Source: Azohydromonas caseinilytica (GTDB lineage: Bacteria > Pseudomonadota > Gammaproteobacteria > Burkholderiales > Burkholderiaceae_C). Taken from it: 64,000 nt of DNA. Location of the stretch: NCBI RefSeq assembly GCF_012927045.1, contig NZ_JABBFW010000003.1:124001-188000 (forward strand), in the 5' to 3' direction. The translations under genes and the position numbers were made by a program. This document shows, piece by piece, positions 1-9,938 of the stretch (positions within the stretch are counted from its first letter, which is position 1; every line of letters begins with the position of its first letter). Under the pieces are notes generated by a model. It saw only the letters and a program-made list of their open reading frames with translations, had not been told where the DNA came from and made no database searches.

Positions 1-1933
<1,933 letters not shown>

Positions 1934-2008
1934 GCTGGGGAGCTCGCGTCAGGAAGACTGCACATGCGCGCAGCAGGGCGGCATGTATGTGCAAAACCCG
2001 TGATTTTA

Positions 2009-2032
2009 GAGGGGGGTGAGATAATCCCCCTC
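2009..2032 (+). promoter_or_regulatory. Inverted repeat abutting the map start codon
   Basis: GAGGGGG (2009-2015) and CCCCCTC (2026-2032) form a perfect 7-bp stem with a 10-nt loop. The repeat ends one base before the ATG of map. No separate Shine-Dalgarno site lies between stem and start, and the loop contains the -10-like GATAAT. It may act as a DNA operator or, if transcription begins upstream, as an RNA stem masking initiation. Confidence 0.5.
2020..2025 (+). promoter_or_regulatory. -10-like element next to the map start
   Basis: GATAAT ends 8 nt before the map ATG. A start site 6-8 nt downstream would put the mRNA 5' end at or within a base or two of the ATG. The -35 region is poor. One of ten similar start-proximal hexamers in this window. 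Confidence 0.45.
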
Positions 2033-2033
2033 C

Positions 2034-2867
2034 ATGACGATCACCATCAAGAGCGCAGCCGATGTCGAAGGCATGCGCGTCGCCGGCCGTCTCGCGTCCG
2101 AGGTGCTGGACATGCTCACGCCCCATGTGCGTCCTGGCATCACCACCGCCGAGCTCGACAAGCTGGCCCATGACCACATCGTGAACGTGCAGCAGGCCAT
2201 CCCCGCGCCGCTGAACTACCAGCCCTCCGGCTACCCACCCTATCCCAAGTCGGTGTGCACCTCGATCAACGAGCAGGTGTGCCACGGCATCCCCAACGAC
2301 CGTGCGCTCAAGTCGGGCGACATCGTCAACATCGATGTCACCGTCATCAAGGACGGCTGGCATGGCGACACCAGCCGCATGTACATCGTCGGCGACGCCA
2401 GCATCGCCGCGCGGCGGCTGTGCACCATCACCTACGAGGCGATGTGGAAGGGCATCCAGAAGGTGCGGCCCGGCGCGCGGCTGGGCGACATCGGCCATGC
2501 CATCCAGACCTTCGCCGAGGGCCAGGGCTTTTCCATCGTGCGCGAGTTCTGCGGCCACGGCATCGGGCGCAAGTTCCACGAGGAGCCGCAGGTGCTGCAC
2601 TACGGCCGCCCGGGCACGCTGGAGGAGCTGGTGCCGGGCATGGTCTTCACCATCGAGCCCATGGTCAACGCCGGCAAGCGCGAGATCAAGGAAGACCGCA
2701 AGGGCGGCCGCTACGACGGCTGGACCATCGTCACCAAGGACCGCTCGCTCTCCGCGCAGTGGGAGCACACGGTGCTGGTGACCGAGACCGGCTACGAGAT
2801 CCTGACGCTGTCCGCCGGCTCGCCGCCGCCGCCCGCCTTCGTGCTGCAGGCCGCCGCGGCGGCCTGA
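2034..2867 (+). CDS. map: Methionine aminopeptidase, type I
   Basis: Removes the initiator Met from nascent proteins in the cytosol. At 277 residues it has the type I (MetAP-I) length without an N-terminal extension. The five metal ligands can be placed at D101, D112, H175, E208 and E244 (blocks VNIDVTVIKDGWHGDTS, CGHGIGRKFHEEP, FTIEPMVNAG, QWEHTVLV), and substrate-contact H84 lies in CHGIPND. The C-terminus ends in a short Pro/Ala tail. The gene sits 22 nt upstream of glnD, which has its own strong ribosome site, so the two probably share a transcript. The start-proximal promoter and stem are described separately. Confidence 0.97.
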   Translation: MTITIKSAADVEGMRVAGRLASEVLDMLTPHVRPGITTAELDKLAHDHIVNVQQAIPAPLNYQPSGYPPYPKSVCTSINEQVCHGIPNDRALKSGDIVNIDVTVIKDGWHGDTSRMYIVGDASIAARRLCTITYEAMWKGIQKVRPGARLGDIGHAIQTFAEGQGFSIVREFCGHGIGRKFHEEPQVLHYGRPGTLEELVPGMVFTIEPMVNAGKREIKEDRKGGRYDGWTIVTKDRSLSAQWEHTVLVTETGYEILTLSAGSPPPPAFVLQAAAAA

Positions 2868-2889
2868 CGCGCGCACGAAGGAGGCGTCC

Positions 2890-5541
2890 ATGTCTGCCCA
2901 GTTGAGCCCGCCGCCAGGCGACCTGGCGGCGCTGCGCCAGCAGTTCCGCAGCGGCAAGGCCGCGCTGATCGACGCCTTCCGCGACACGCGGCCCAGCGTG
3001 CCGGCGACCACGCGGCTGCTGCGCGGCCTGGCGCGCCACGTGGACGCCACCCTGGCGGCGCTGTGGCAGCACTGCGGCCTGCCCCCGGAAGCCGCGCTGG
3101 TGGCCGTGGGCGGCTACGGGCGCGGGGAGCTCTTTCCCTACTCCGACGTGGACGTGCTGCTGCTGCTGCCCAACGGCTGGACGCTGTGCGAGCAGCCGCC
3201 CGATGGCCCGGACGGCGAGCTGCAGCAGGCGCTGCGCTCGGCCATCGAGCAGTTCATCACCGCGTGCTGGGACATCGGGCTGGAGATCGGCTCCTCGGTG
3301 CGCACGCTCGATGAGTGCGTGGCCGAGGCGCAGCGCGACGTGACCATCCAGACCGCGCTGCTGGAGTCGCGCCTGCTCACCGGCCCGCGCAAGCTCTTCG
3401 CGGAGTTCCGCAAGGCGGCCGAAGACTCGGTGGACCCCAAGGCCTTCCTGCGCGCCAAGACGCTGGAGATGCGCCAGCGCCACGTCAAGTACGAGGACAC
3501 GCCCTACGCGCTGGAGCCCAACTGCAAGGAAAGCCCCGGCGGCCTGCGCGACCTGCAGGTGCTGCGCTGGGTGGCGCTGGCCGCCGGGCTGGGCAAGACC
3601 TGGCGCGCCATGGCCGCCAACGGGCTGCTCACGCCCTTCGAGGCGCTGCAGCTGCAGCGCAACGAGGGCACCTTGAAGCTCATCCGCGCGCGGCTGCACC
3701 TGGTGGCGGGGCGGCGCGAGGACCGGCTGGTGTTCGATCTGCAGACCGCCGTGGCCGAGAGCTTCGGGCACCGCGGCACGCGCACGCAGCGCGCATCGGA
3801 ATCCTTGATGCGGCGCTACTACTGGGCCGCCAAGGCCGTGGTGCAGCTCAACCAGATCGTGCTGCTCAACATGGAAGAGCAGATCCAGGGCTCGCGCGAT
3901 GCGCCCATGCGTCCCATCGACGAGCGCTTCCTGGAGCGCGCGGGCATGCTGGAAGTCGCCAGCGACGATCTCTACGACCGCGACCCGCACGCCATCCTGC
4001 AGACCTTCCTGGTGTTTCAGCGCAACGTGGGCGTCAAGGGCCTGTCGGCGCGCACCTGGCGCGCGCTCTACAACGCGCGCGCGCTGATGGACGGCAACTT
4101 CCGGCGCGACCCGGTCAACCGCGCCACCTTCCTGCAGATCCTGCAGGCGCCCGAAGGGCAGACGCGCACCTTCAGGCTCATGAACCAGAGCTCGGTGCTG
4201 GGGCGCTACCTGTGGGTGTTCCGCAAGATCGTGGGCCAGATGCAGCACGACCTGTTCCACGTCTACACCGTGGACCAGCACATCCTGATGGTGCTGCGCA
4301 ACGTGCGGCGCTTCTTCATGCCCGAGCATGCGCACGAGTACCCGTTCTGCTCGCAGCTGGCGCTGCAGTTCGAGCGGCCCTGGGTGCTCTACATCGCCGC
4401 CCTGTTCCACGACGTGGCCAAGGGCCGTGGCGGCGACCACTCCCAGCTGGGCGCGGCCGAGGTGAGGCGCTTCTGCCGTGACCATGGCGTGCCCAGGGAA
4501 GACGCGCAGCTGTGCGAGTTCCTGGTGGCCGAGCACCTGAGCATGAGCCGCACGGCGCAGAAGGAGGACCTCTCCGACCCCGAGGTGATCCTGGCCTTCA
4601 CGGCCAAGGTGCGCGACGAGCGCACGCTCACCGCGCTGTACCTGCTCACCGTGGCCGACATCCGCGGCACCGGGCCCAAGGTCTGGAACGCCTGGAAGGG
4701 CAAGCTGCTGGAGGACCTGTACCGCCTGGCGCTGCGCGCCCTGGGCGGCGCCAAGCCCAGCCAGGAGGCCGAGATCGAGGCCCGCAAGGCCGAGGCGCGC
4801 TCGCTGCTGGCGCTGGCCTCGCAGCTGCCCGGCACCGAAGGACCGCTGTGGAAGACGCTGGAAGTGAGCTACTTCGCGCGCCACGACGCCGCCGAGATCG
4901 CCTGGCATGCGCGCGCGCTGTGGCGCTACGTCGGCAGCGCCGATCCGGTGGTGCGGGCGCGGCCCTCCCCCATCGGCGAGGGGCTGCAGGTGCTGGTCTA
5001 CGCGCCCGACCGCGCCGACCTGTTCGCGCGGCTGTGCGGCTACTTCGACGGCGCGGGCTTCAACATCCAGGACGCCAAGGTCCACACCACGCGCAGCGGC
5101 TACGCGCTGGACACCTTCCAGGTCGTGCACCCGCGCCTGGACGAGCCCGGCTCGGCCAGCTACCGCGACCTCACGGCGCTGGTGGAGACGCAGCTGACCG
5201 CGGCGCTGCGCGCCAGCGGCCCGCTGCCCGAGCCCAGCCGCGGCCGGGTGTCGCGCCGGGTGAAGTCCTTCCCGGTCATGCCGCGCGTGTCGCTGCGCCC
5301 GGACGAGCGCGCGCAGCACTGGCTGCTGTCGGTGAGCACCAGCGACCGCTCCGGGCTGCTGTACGCCCTGGCCCGCGTGCTGGCGGCGCACCACATCAAC
5401 CTGCAGCTGGCCAAGATCAGCACCCTGGGCGAGCGCGTGGAAGACACGTTCCTGGTGGACGGCCCCGAGCTGCAGAGCCCGCGCAAGCAGCTGCAGATCG
5501 AGAGCGAACTGCTCGACGCCGCCGCACCGCTGCCCCACTGA
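2890..5541 (+). CDS. glnD: Bifunctional [protein-PII] uridylyltransferase / uridylyl-removing enzyme
   Basis: Central nitrogen sensor: uridylylates PII proteins when glutamine is low and removes UMP when it is high. The 883 residues show the full domain order. A nucleotidyltransferase motif GGYGRGELFPYSDVDVLLLL occupies residues 74-93, an HD phosphohydrolase motif LFHDVAKGRGGDHS lies near 505-517, and two ACT glutamine-binding domains span about 699-770 and 810-880. The ribosome site AAGGAGG lies 6-7 nt before ATG 2890, the clearest in this stretch. It follows map closely; a large hairpin separates it from mnmH. No PII gene is in the window. Confidence 0.97.
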   Translation: MSAQLSPPPGDLAALRQQFRSGKAALIDAFRDTRPSVPATTRLLRGLARHVDATLAALWQHCGLPPEAALVAVGGYGRGELFPYSDVDVLLLLPNGWTLCEQPPDGPDGELQQALRSAIEQFITACWDIGLEIGSSVRTLDECVAEAQRDVTIQTALLESRLLTGPRKLFAEFRKAAEDSVDPKAFLRAKTLEMRQRHVKYEDTPYALEPNCKESPGGLRDLQVLRWVALAAGLGKTWRAMAANGLLTPFEALQLQRNEGTLKLIRARLHLVAGRREDRLVFDLQTAVAESFGHRGTRTQRASESLMRRYYWAAKAVVQLNQIVLLNMEEQIQGSRDAPMRPIDERFLERAGMLEVASDDLYDRDPHAILQTFLVFQRNVGVKGLSARTWRALYNARALMDGNFRRDPVNRATFLQILQAPEGQTRTFRLMNQSSVLGRYLWVFRKIVGQMQHDLFHVYTVDQHILMVLRNVRRFFMPEHAHEYPFCSQLALQFERPWVLYIAALFHDVAKGRGGDHSQLGAAEVRRFCRDHGVPREDAQLCEFLVAEHLSMSRTAQKEDLSDPEVILAFTAKVRDERTLTALYLLTVADIRGTGPKVWNAWKGKLLEDLYRLALRALGGAKPSQEAEIEARKAEARSLLALASQLPGTEGPLWKTLEVSYFARHDAAEIAWHARALWRYVGSADPVVRARPSPIGEGLQVLVYAPDRADLFARLCGYFDGAGFNIQDAKVHTTRSGYALDTFQVVHPRLDEPGSASYRDLTALVETQLTAALRASGPLPEPSRGRVSRRVKSFPVMPRVSLRPDERAQHWLLSVSTSDRSGLLYALARVLAAHHINLQLAKISTLGERVEDTFLVDGPELQSPRKQLQIESELLDAAAPLPH

Positions 5542-5547
5542 AACCTC

Positions 5548-5601
5548 GTTCGCGCCGGGCCGGTCGAAGCCTCGTGGCGCTTCGAGCCGCGCGGCGCGAA
5601 C
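5548..5601. repeat. Long nested inverted repeat between glnD and mnmH
   Basis: GTTCGCGCC (5548-5556) pairs with GGCGCGAAC (5593-5601), and inside it TCGAAGC (5564-5570) pairs with GCTTCGA (5579-5585). The two linking segments pair in about four of seven positions. Alternative pairing is possible between CTCGT (5545-5549) and ACGAG followed by TTTT (5613-5621). It fills most of the 87-bp gap and could be a terminator or processing stem. Confidence 0.6.
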
Positions 5602-5628
5602 GCCAGAACCGACGAGTTTTCAAACCCC

Positions 5629-6690
5629 ATGTCCCTGACCATCGTGGAGGCCCGCGAGGCCGTGGAGCGGCTGGCCGAGTACGACGGCGTCATCGACGCG
5701 CGCTCGCCCGGCGAATACGCCGAGGATTTCCTGCCCGGCGCCCTGAACTGGCCCGTGCTCGATGACGGCGAGCGCCGCCTGGTGGGCACGCTCTACAAGC
5801 AGGTCTCGGCGCTGCACGCCCGCAAGGTGGGCGCGGCGCTGGTGGCGCGCAACGTCGCCCAGCACATCGAACAGCATGTGGCCGACAAGCCGCGCGAATG
5901 GCGCCCGCTGGTGTATTGCTGGCGCGGCGGCCAGCGCTCCGGCAGCCTGGCCTGGTTCCTGTCGCAGATCGGCTTTCGCACCTACCAGCTCGCCGGCGGC
6001 TACAAGGCCTTCCGCGCCATCGTGCGCGACGACCTGGAGCGCCTGCCCGAAGCCTTCGATTTCCGCGTGCTGGCCGGGCGCACGGGCAGCGGCAAGACGC
6101 GGCTGCTGCAGGCGCTGCGCGCGCAAGGAGCGCAGGTGCTGGACCTGGAAGCCCTCGCCTGCCACCGCGGCTCGGTGCTGGGCGGCCTGCCCAACCAGCC
6201 GCAGCCGCCGCAGAAGCGCTTCGACACCCTGCTGTGGCAGGCGCTGCGCGGGCTCGACCCGGCCCGGCCGGTGTTCGTGGAGAGCGAGAGCCAGAAGGTG
6301 GGCAACGTGCGCGTGCCCGATGCGCTCATCACCCGGCTGCGCGAGCACGGCCGCTGCACCGTGGTGGAAATGAGCGAGGCCGCGCGGGTGGAGCTGCTGC
6401 TGCAGGAGTACGGCTTCTTTGCCGCCGACCCCGAGCGCTTCTGCCGCCTCATCGACGGCCTGGTGGAGCTGCGCGGGCACGACACCGTGCACCGCTGGCA
6501 GGGCATGGCGCGCGCGGGCGACTGGGCCGAGGTCTTCGCCGAGCTCATGCGCGAGCACTACGACCCGCTGTACCTGCGCTCCATGGACCGGCATTTCCGC
6601 CACTTGGCGCAGGCGCCGCGGCTGGAACTGCGCGACGGCGGCGACGAAAGCCTGCAAGCCGCCGCGCGAGAGCTGCTGGCGCAGCCTTGA
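5629..6690 (+). CDS. mnmH: tRNA 2-selenouridine / 2-geranylthiouridine synthase (SelU/YbbB)
   Basis: Replaces sulfur by selenium in 2-thiouridine at the tRNA wobble position through a geranylated intermediate. The N-terminal rhodanese domain has the active Cys at residue 97 in YCWRGGQRSGS, the same number as in the E. coli enzyme. A P-loop GRTGSGKT follows at residues 150-157. Length (353) is normal. Selenophosphate is needed as donor, so selD should be elsewhere in the genome. No Shine-Dalgarno sequence is evident before ATG 5629; the first residues MSLTIVEAREAVE lead straight into the rhodanese fold, which supports this start. Confidence 0.94.
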   Translation: MSLTIVEAREAVERLAEYDGVIDARSPGEYAEDFLPGALNWPVLDDGERRLVGTLYKQVSALHARKVGAALVARNVAQHIEQHVADKPREWRPLVYCWRGGQRSGSLAWFLSQIGFRTYQLAGGYKAFRAIVRDDLERLPEAFDFRVLAGRTGSGKTRLLQALRAQGAQVLDLEALACHRGSVLGGLPNQPQPPQKRFDTLLWQALRGLDPARPVFVESESQKVGNVRVPDALITRLREHGRCTVVEMSEAARVELLLQEYGFFAADPERFCRLIDGLVELRGHDTVHRWQGMARAGDWAEVFAELMREHYDPLYLRSMDRHFRHLAQAPRLELRDGGDESLQAAARELLAQP

Positions 6691-6699
6691 GGCGGCTTA

Positions 6700-6732
6700 A
6701 AGTGGGGCGTCCCCACTTCGGCGACAGTCGCC
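6700..6732. terminator. Tandem hairpins between mnmH and the DUF2189 gene
   Basis: AAGTGGGG (6700-6707) and CCCCACTT (6711-6718) form an 8-bp stem with a 3-nt loop; GGCG-ACAGT-CGCC follows at 6720-6732. They fill most of the 51-bp gap. There is no T run, so they may be a pause or processing signal rather than a classical terminator. Confidence 0.4.
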
Positions 6733-6741
6733 TCTCGACGC

Positions 6742-7533
6742 ATGCGAACCTCCGAGCCCGCCATAGAGCAATCCCGCCGCTTCGGCGTGCGGCCCATTCC
6801 CCTGCTGCGCCCGCTGGGCTGGCTGGCGGCCGGCTGGCGCGACCTGCGGCGAGCGCCATGGCCGGGGCTGGTGCACGGCGTGGCCATCGCGCTGTTCGGC
6901 GCGGTGCTAACGGTGCTGGCGCGCGAGCATTTCTGGCTGCTGGCCGGCGCTTTCTCCGGCTTCCTGCTGGTGGCGCCGCTGCTGGCCACGGGGCTGTACG
7001 CCGTCAGCCGCGCGCTGCAGCGCCGGCAGCCGGCCACGCTGCGCACCGCGCTGCAGGCCTGGAAGCCCAACGACGGGCGGCTGATCGTGTTCGGGATGCT
7101 GCTGGCCTTTGCCGGCACGGGGTGGGTGATGACCTCCACGTCGTTCATCCTCACCTTCTCGCCCGCGCCGGTGCGCACGCCGACGGATTTCCTGCTGCAC
7201 GTGGTGCTCTCCGGCGAGAGCCGGCTGTTCCAGGCCTGGCTGCTGCTGGGCGGCGTGCTGGCGGCGCCGGTGTTCGCCTCCTCCGTCGTGGCGATGCCCA
7301 TGCTGCTCGACCGCAAGGTCGGCGTGCTGGTGGCGGTGCTGACCAGCTGGCGCGTGGTGATGGAGCACCCGCTGCCGCTGGCGCTGTGGGCGGCGCTGAT
7401 CATGAGCCTGACGCTGCTGGGCATGGCAACCCTGCTGCTGGGGCTGATCGTGGTGGTGCCGTGGCTGGCGCATGCGAGCTGGCATGCCTACCGCGACCTG
7501 GTGGACACCTCCCTCTGGCCGGAGCTGCCATGA
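6742..7533 (+). CDS. DUF2189 inner-membrane protein
   Basis: A polytopic membrane protein of 263 residues with about six hydrophobic segments (first near residues 45-63, last near 220-245) and the DUF2189 pattern of alternating short loops rich in small residues. The function of the family is unknown. The N-terminus (MRTSEPAIEQSRRFGVRPI) is cytosolic and basic. No ribosome site is evident at ATG 6742, but the next Met lies far inside a membrane segment. It lies 51 bp after mnmH and 89 bp before a DUF2788 gene; no functional link can be drawn. Confidence 0.82.
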   Translation: MRTSEPAIEQSRRFGVRPIPLLRPLGWLAAGWRDLRRAPWPGLVHGVAIALFGAVLTVLAREHFWLLAGAFSGFLLVAPLLATGLYAVSRALQRRQPATLRTALQAWKPNDGRLIVFGMLLAFAGTGWVMTSTSFILTFSPAPVRTPTDFLLHVVLSGESRLFQAWLLLGGVLAAPVFASSVVAMPMLLDRKVGVLVAVLTSWRVVMEHPLPLALWAALIMSLTLLGMATLLLGLIVVVPWLAHASWHAYRDLVDTSLWPELP

Positions 7534-7575
7534 CGGCCTGATGCCTTGTAACGCTGCGGGCTGCCCTGGCCCGGC

Positions 7576-7596
7576 GGGCGGCGGAGGGAGCCGCCC
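7576..7596. repeat. GC-rich hairpin upstream of the DUF2788 gene
   Basis: GGGCGGC (7576-7582) and GCCGCCC (7590-7596) flank a 7-nt loop in the 89-bp gap after the DUF2189 gene. No T run follows. It may be a weak terminator or leader stem. Confidence 0.4.
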
Positions 7597-7622
7597 GGCG
7601 CAGCGATCAGAAGAAAATCACG

Positions 7623-7841
7623 ATGTTCGAATTCAACGAGGAAAACTTTGCCCAATGGGGCCTGACCGTCGGTGTCACGGCCTTCATGCTTTACATGGTG
7701 TTCATCATCTTCCAGCTCGCGCGCGAGTCGAAGGCGGGCAAGCTGGGCACCTTCATTCTGTTCCTGGCCTTGGGCTTTGGTTTGCTGGGCTTCGCGGCCA
7801 AGGGCGTGATCAAGTATTTCATGGCCGGCATTGTGGAATGA
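7623..7841 (+). CDS. DUF2788 small membrane protein
   Basis: A 72-residue protein with two transmembrane helices (about residues 13-31 and 41-66) separated by a short charged loop ARESKAGK. The pattern and length match the DUF2788 family of beta- and gammaproteobacteria, whose function is unknown. ATG 7623 is preceded by a weak purine stretch (AGAAGAAAA). Base composition is lower in G+C than the flanking genes. It is followed by the leuA leader region. Confidence 0.85.
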   Translation: MFEFNEENFAQWGLTVGVTAFMLYMVFIIFQLARESKAGKLGTFILFLALGFGLLGFAAKGVIKYFMAGIVE

Positions 7842-7888
7842 GTGAAATCGGCGCCACCGATCACGCCGGACACCTGAAAAGTATCTGC

Positions 7889-7894
7889 TAGCAT
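7889..7894 (+). promoter_or_regulatory. -10-like element for the putative leuA leader transcript
   Basis: TAGCAT ends 6 nt before ATG 7901. CGGACA at 7867-7872 matches four of six -35 positions with a 16-bp spacer. Together they predict a transcript that begins at or very near the start codon of the small leader ORF. Confidence 0.45.
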
Positions 7895-7900
7895 TTGGGC

Positions 7901-7984
7901 ATGCACGCCACTTTCTCGCTAACCCTGGACCTAGGCCTGTCGCCTGGCCGGGGTTGGCTCGTGCATGTCTTGCCGGCGCGTTGA
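7901..7984 (+). CDS. Putative leader peptide upstream of leuA (27 residues)
   Basis: Reads MHATFSLTLDLGLSPGRGWL followed by VHVLPAR and TGA. Six of 27 codons are Leu, four of them within seven codons (CTA, CTG, CTA, CTG at codons 7, 9, 11 and 13). CTA is a rare Leu codon in DNA of this composition, so two in one short ORF are notable. A -10-like box ends 6 nt before the ATG. A C-rich, G-poor stretch follows the stop codon, then leuA 154 bp downstream. This arrangement fits amino-acid-sensing attenuation. I infer this from layout and codon content only; no homologous leader is known to me. Confidence 0.4.
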   Translation: MHATFSLTLDLGLSPGRGWLVHVLPAR

Positions 7985-7987
7985 GCG

Positions 7988-8044
7988 CACCGCCACCCGA
8001 ATCCCCCCACCCCGGCCCACGAACCAGCCCTGATATCGATCAGG
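7988..8044 (+). promoter_or_regulatory. C-rich, G-poor leader segment with adjacent palindrome
   Basis: From 7988 to 8030 I count about 27 C and only 6 G in 43 nt, the bias expected of a Rho utilization site, immediately after the stop of the putative leader peptide. The palindrome CCTGAT-ATCG-ATCAGG follows at 8029-8044. No T-tailed hairpin is present before leuA, so a Rho-dependent mechanism is more plausible than an intrinsic terminator. Confidence 0.35.
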
Positions 8045-8079
8045 CGCTGCAGGGGAATTCGGTTTTCCGTCATTTCGCA

Positions 8080-8107
8080 TTGACACCGGTGCCTACTGCC
8101 CTATGGG
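8080..8107 (+). promoter_or_regulatory. Candidate internal leuA promoter
   Basis: A consensus -35 TTGACA (8080-8085) is followed after 16 bp by TATGGG (8102-8107), which keeps only the TAT of a -10. If used, the start site would be about 25 nt before leuA and would bypass the leader ORF. Confidence 0.35.
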
Positions 8108-8138
8108 CCGGCGCCGAAAAAACGTTCGTGGAGCCCTC

Positions 8139-9821
8139 ATGCTGAAGAATCCCGCGGCCAAATACCGCCCTTTCACACCCGTATCTCTTCCGAACCGGCA
8201 GTGGCCGAGCCGCACCATTTCCAGCGCCCCGGTCTGGCTCTCCACCGACCTGCGCGACGGCAACCAGTCCCTGTTCGAACCCATGAACGGGGAGCGCAAG
8301 CTGAAACTGTTCCAGGAGCTGGTGCGCATCGGCTTCAAGGAAATCGAGATCGGGTTTCCGGCCGCCTCGCAAATCGACTTCGATTTCACGCGCAAGCTCA
8401 TCGACGAGGGCCTGATTCCCGAGGACGTGACCCTCATGGTCATGACACAGGCACGCGAGGACCTGATCGCCCGCACCGTCGAGGCGCTGCGCGGGGCGCG
8501 CCGTGCCATCGTGCACCTCTACAACGCCACCGCGCCGGCCTGGCGGCGCATCGTGTTCGGCATGAGCGTGGCCGAGGTCATGGCGCTCGTCCGGCACCAT
8601 GTGGCCTGTCTGCGGCGGCTCACCGACGCATGTCCGCAAACCCAATGGGTGCTGCAGTATTCCCCGGAAACCTTCAATCTCACGGAACTGGAGGTTTCAC
8701 TGCAGGCCTGCCAGACGGCCATTGAAGCTTGGGGAGTTTCTGAGGACCGGAAAATCATCATCAATCTGCCCACCACGGTCGAGAATGCCACACCCAATGT
8801 GTTTGCCGACCAGATCGAATGGATGCACCGGCATCTCGCGCCGCGTGAACACATCGTTCTTTCGGTACATCCGCACAATGACCGGGGCAGCGCGGTGGCG
8901 TCGGCCGAATTGGCCCTGATGGCCGGCGCCGACCGCGTGGAGGGTTGCCTGTTCGGCAATGGCGAGCGCTGCGGCAACGTGGATATCGTGACGTTGGCGC
9001 TGAATCTCTATACCCAGGGCATCCACCCCGGCCTGGATTTTCTGGACATCAATGGCGTGGTGCGCATCGCCGAGGAATGCACCGCCATTCCGGTGCATCC
9101 CCGGCACCCTTATGCCGGCGACCTGGTATTCACGGCATTTTCCGGCTCGCACCAGGACGCGATCAGGAAAGGACTTGCGGCGCAACGCCCCGATACTCAT
9201 TGGGAAGTGCCGTATTTGCCCATCGACCCCGCCGATCTGGGCCGCACCTATGACGGCGTGATCCGGGTCAACAGCCAGTCCGGCAAGGGGGGTATTGCCT
9301 TCTTGCTGGAGCGTGAACGGGGCATCGTCCTGCCGCGGCGCATGCAGGTCGAATTCAGCGGCGTGGTGCAACGCCACGCCGACGCCTGCGAAAAGGAAAT
9401 GTCGGGCGGCGAGTTGTGGGCGCTGTTCCAGCACACCTATTTCCAAGGCCTGGGCCGCGGCGATGAGGCTATCCGCTACCTGGAGCACCGGCTGGAGGAC
9501 GGCGGGCGGCGCGTCGAGCTGACCGTGCTGATGGACGGCGAGCACCGGACGCTGAGCGGCCAGGGCAATGGCCCGATCGCCGCCACGGTCGATGCGCTGG
9601 GCCTGCCGCTGCGCATCGAGGCTTATGAGGAGCGCGCCACCGGCACGGGGGCCGATGCCCAGGCGCTGGCCATCGTCGAGGCCAGCGCACCCGGTACGGC
9701 CGGGACGCGCTTCGGCGTGGGCCTGAGCGACAACATCGTCACCGCCTCGGTCTGGGCCGTGATCAGCGCGGCCAACCGGCTGGCCGCGGCCATGGCGCCG
9801 CAGGCGACGCTCGCTGCCTGA
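8139..9821 (+). CDS. leuA: 2-Isopropylmalate synthase (long form)
   Basis: First committed step of leucine synthesis: condenses 2-oxoisovalerate with acetyl-CoA. The DRE-TIM barrel motif STDLRDGNQSL places the catalytic R39-D40, and metal ligands H244 and H246 lie in SVHPHNDRG. A C-terminal leucine-feedback domain completes 560 residues, the length of the long LeuA class. I prefer ATG 8139 (MLKNPAAKYRPF, a typical family start) over ATG 8103, which adds 12 basic residues and overlaps the candidate -10. Third codon positions are clearly less G+C-rich than in neighbouring genes, so expression class or origin may differ. A bidirectional terminator separates it from phaB. Confidence 0.95.
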   Translation: MLKNPAAKYRPFTPVSLPNRQWPSRTISSAPVWLSTDLRDGNQSLFEPMNGERKLKLFQELVRIGFKEIEIGFPAASQIDFDFTRKLIDEGLIPEDVTLMVMTQAREDLIARTVEALRGARRAIVHLYNATAPAWRRIVFGMSVAEVMALVRHHVACLRRLTDACPQTQWVLQYSPETFNLTELEVSLQACQTAIEAWGVSEDRKIIINLPTTVENATPNVFADQIEWMHRHLAPREHIVLSVHPHNDRGSAVASAELALMAGADRVEGCLFGNGERCGNVDIVTLALNLYTQGIHPGLDFLDINGVVRIAEECTAIPVHPRHPYAGDLVFTAFSGSHQDAIRKGLAAQRPDTHWEVPYLPIDPADLGRTYDGVIRVNSQSGKGGIAFLLERERGIVLPRRMQVEFSGVVQRHADACEKEMSGGELWALFQHTYFQGLGRGDEAIRYLEHRLEDGGRRVELTVLMDGEHRTLSGQGNGPIAATVDALGLPLRIEAYEERATGTGADAQALAIVEASAPGTAGTRFGVGLSDNIVTASVWAVISAANRLAAAMAPQATLAA

Positions 9822-9862
9822 CGCCTCCCCTGCCCGGCACCGTGCCGGGTGAGGCATGAAAA

Positions 9863-9885
9863 AAGGCCGCGCGGTGCGCGGCCTT
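9863..9885. terminator. Bidirectional terminator between leuA and phaB
   Basis: AAGGCCGCGC-GGT-GCGCGGCCTT forms a 10-bp stem with a 3-nt loop; A residues precede it and CGTTT follows. It serves the convergent leuA and phaB transcripts. A second stem CCCGGC-ACCGT-GCCGGG lies just before it at 9833-9849. Confidence 0.85.
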
Positions 9886-9938
9886 CGTTTGCCTGAGGCC
9901 ACACGGCCGCGAATGGGCCGCACGGACCATGGCAAGGG

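Noticed and set aside
2731-5538. 935-aa open frame on the minus strand opposite glnD
   Set aside because: glnD has all its domains and a perfect ribosome site; the antisense frame has composition-driven sequence only.
8103-8138. Upstream ATG for leuA (12 extra residues)
   Set aside because: The extra basic residues are not part of the family, and the ATG overlaps the candidate -10; MLKNPAAKYRPF is the usual start.
7985-8138. Classical intrinsic terminator in the leuA leader
   Set aside because: I looked for a stem followed by a T run and found only a short palindrome and a C-rich stretch, so I propose Rho rather than an intrinsic attenuator.
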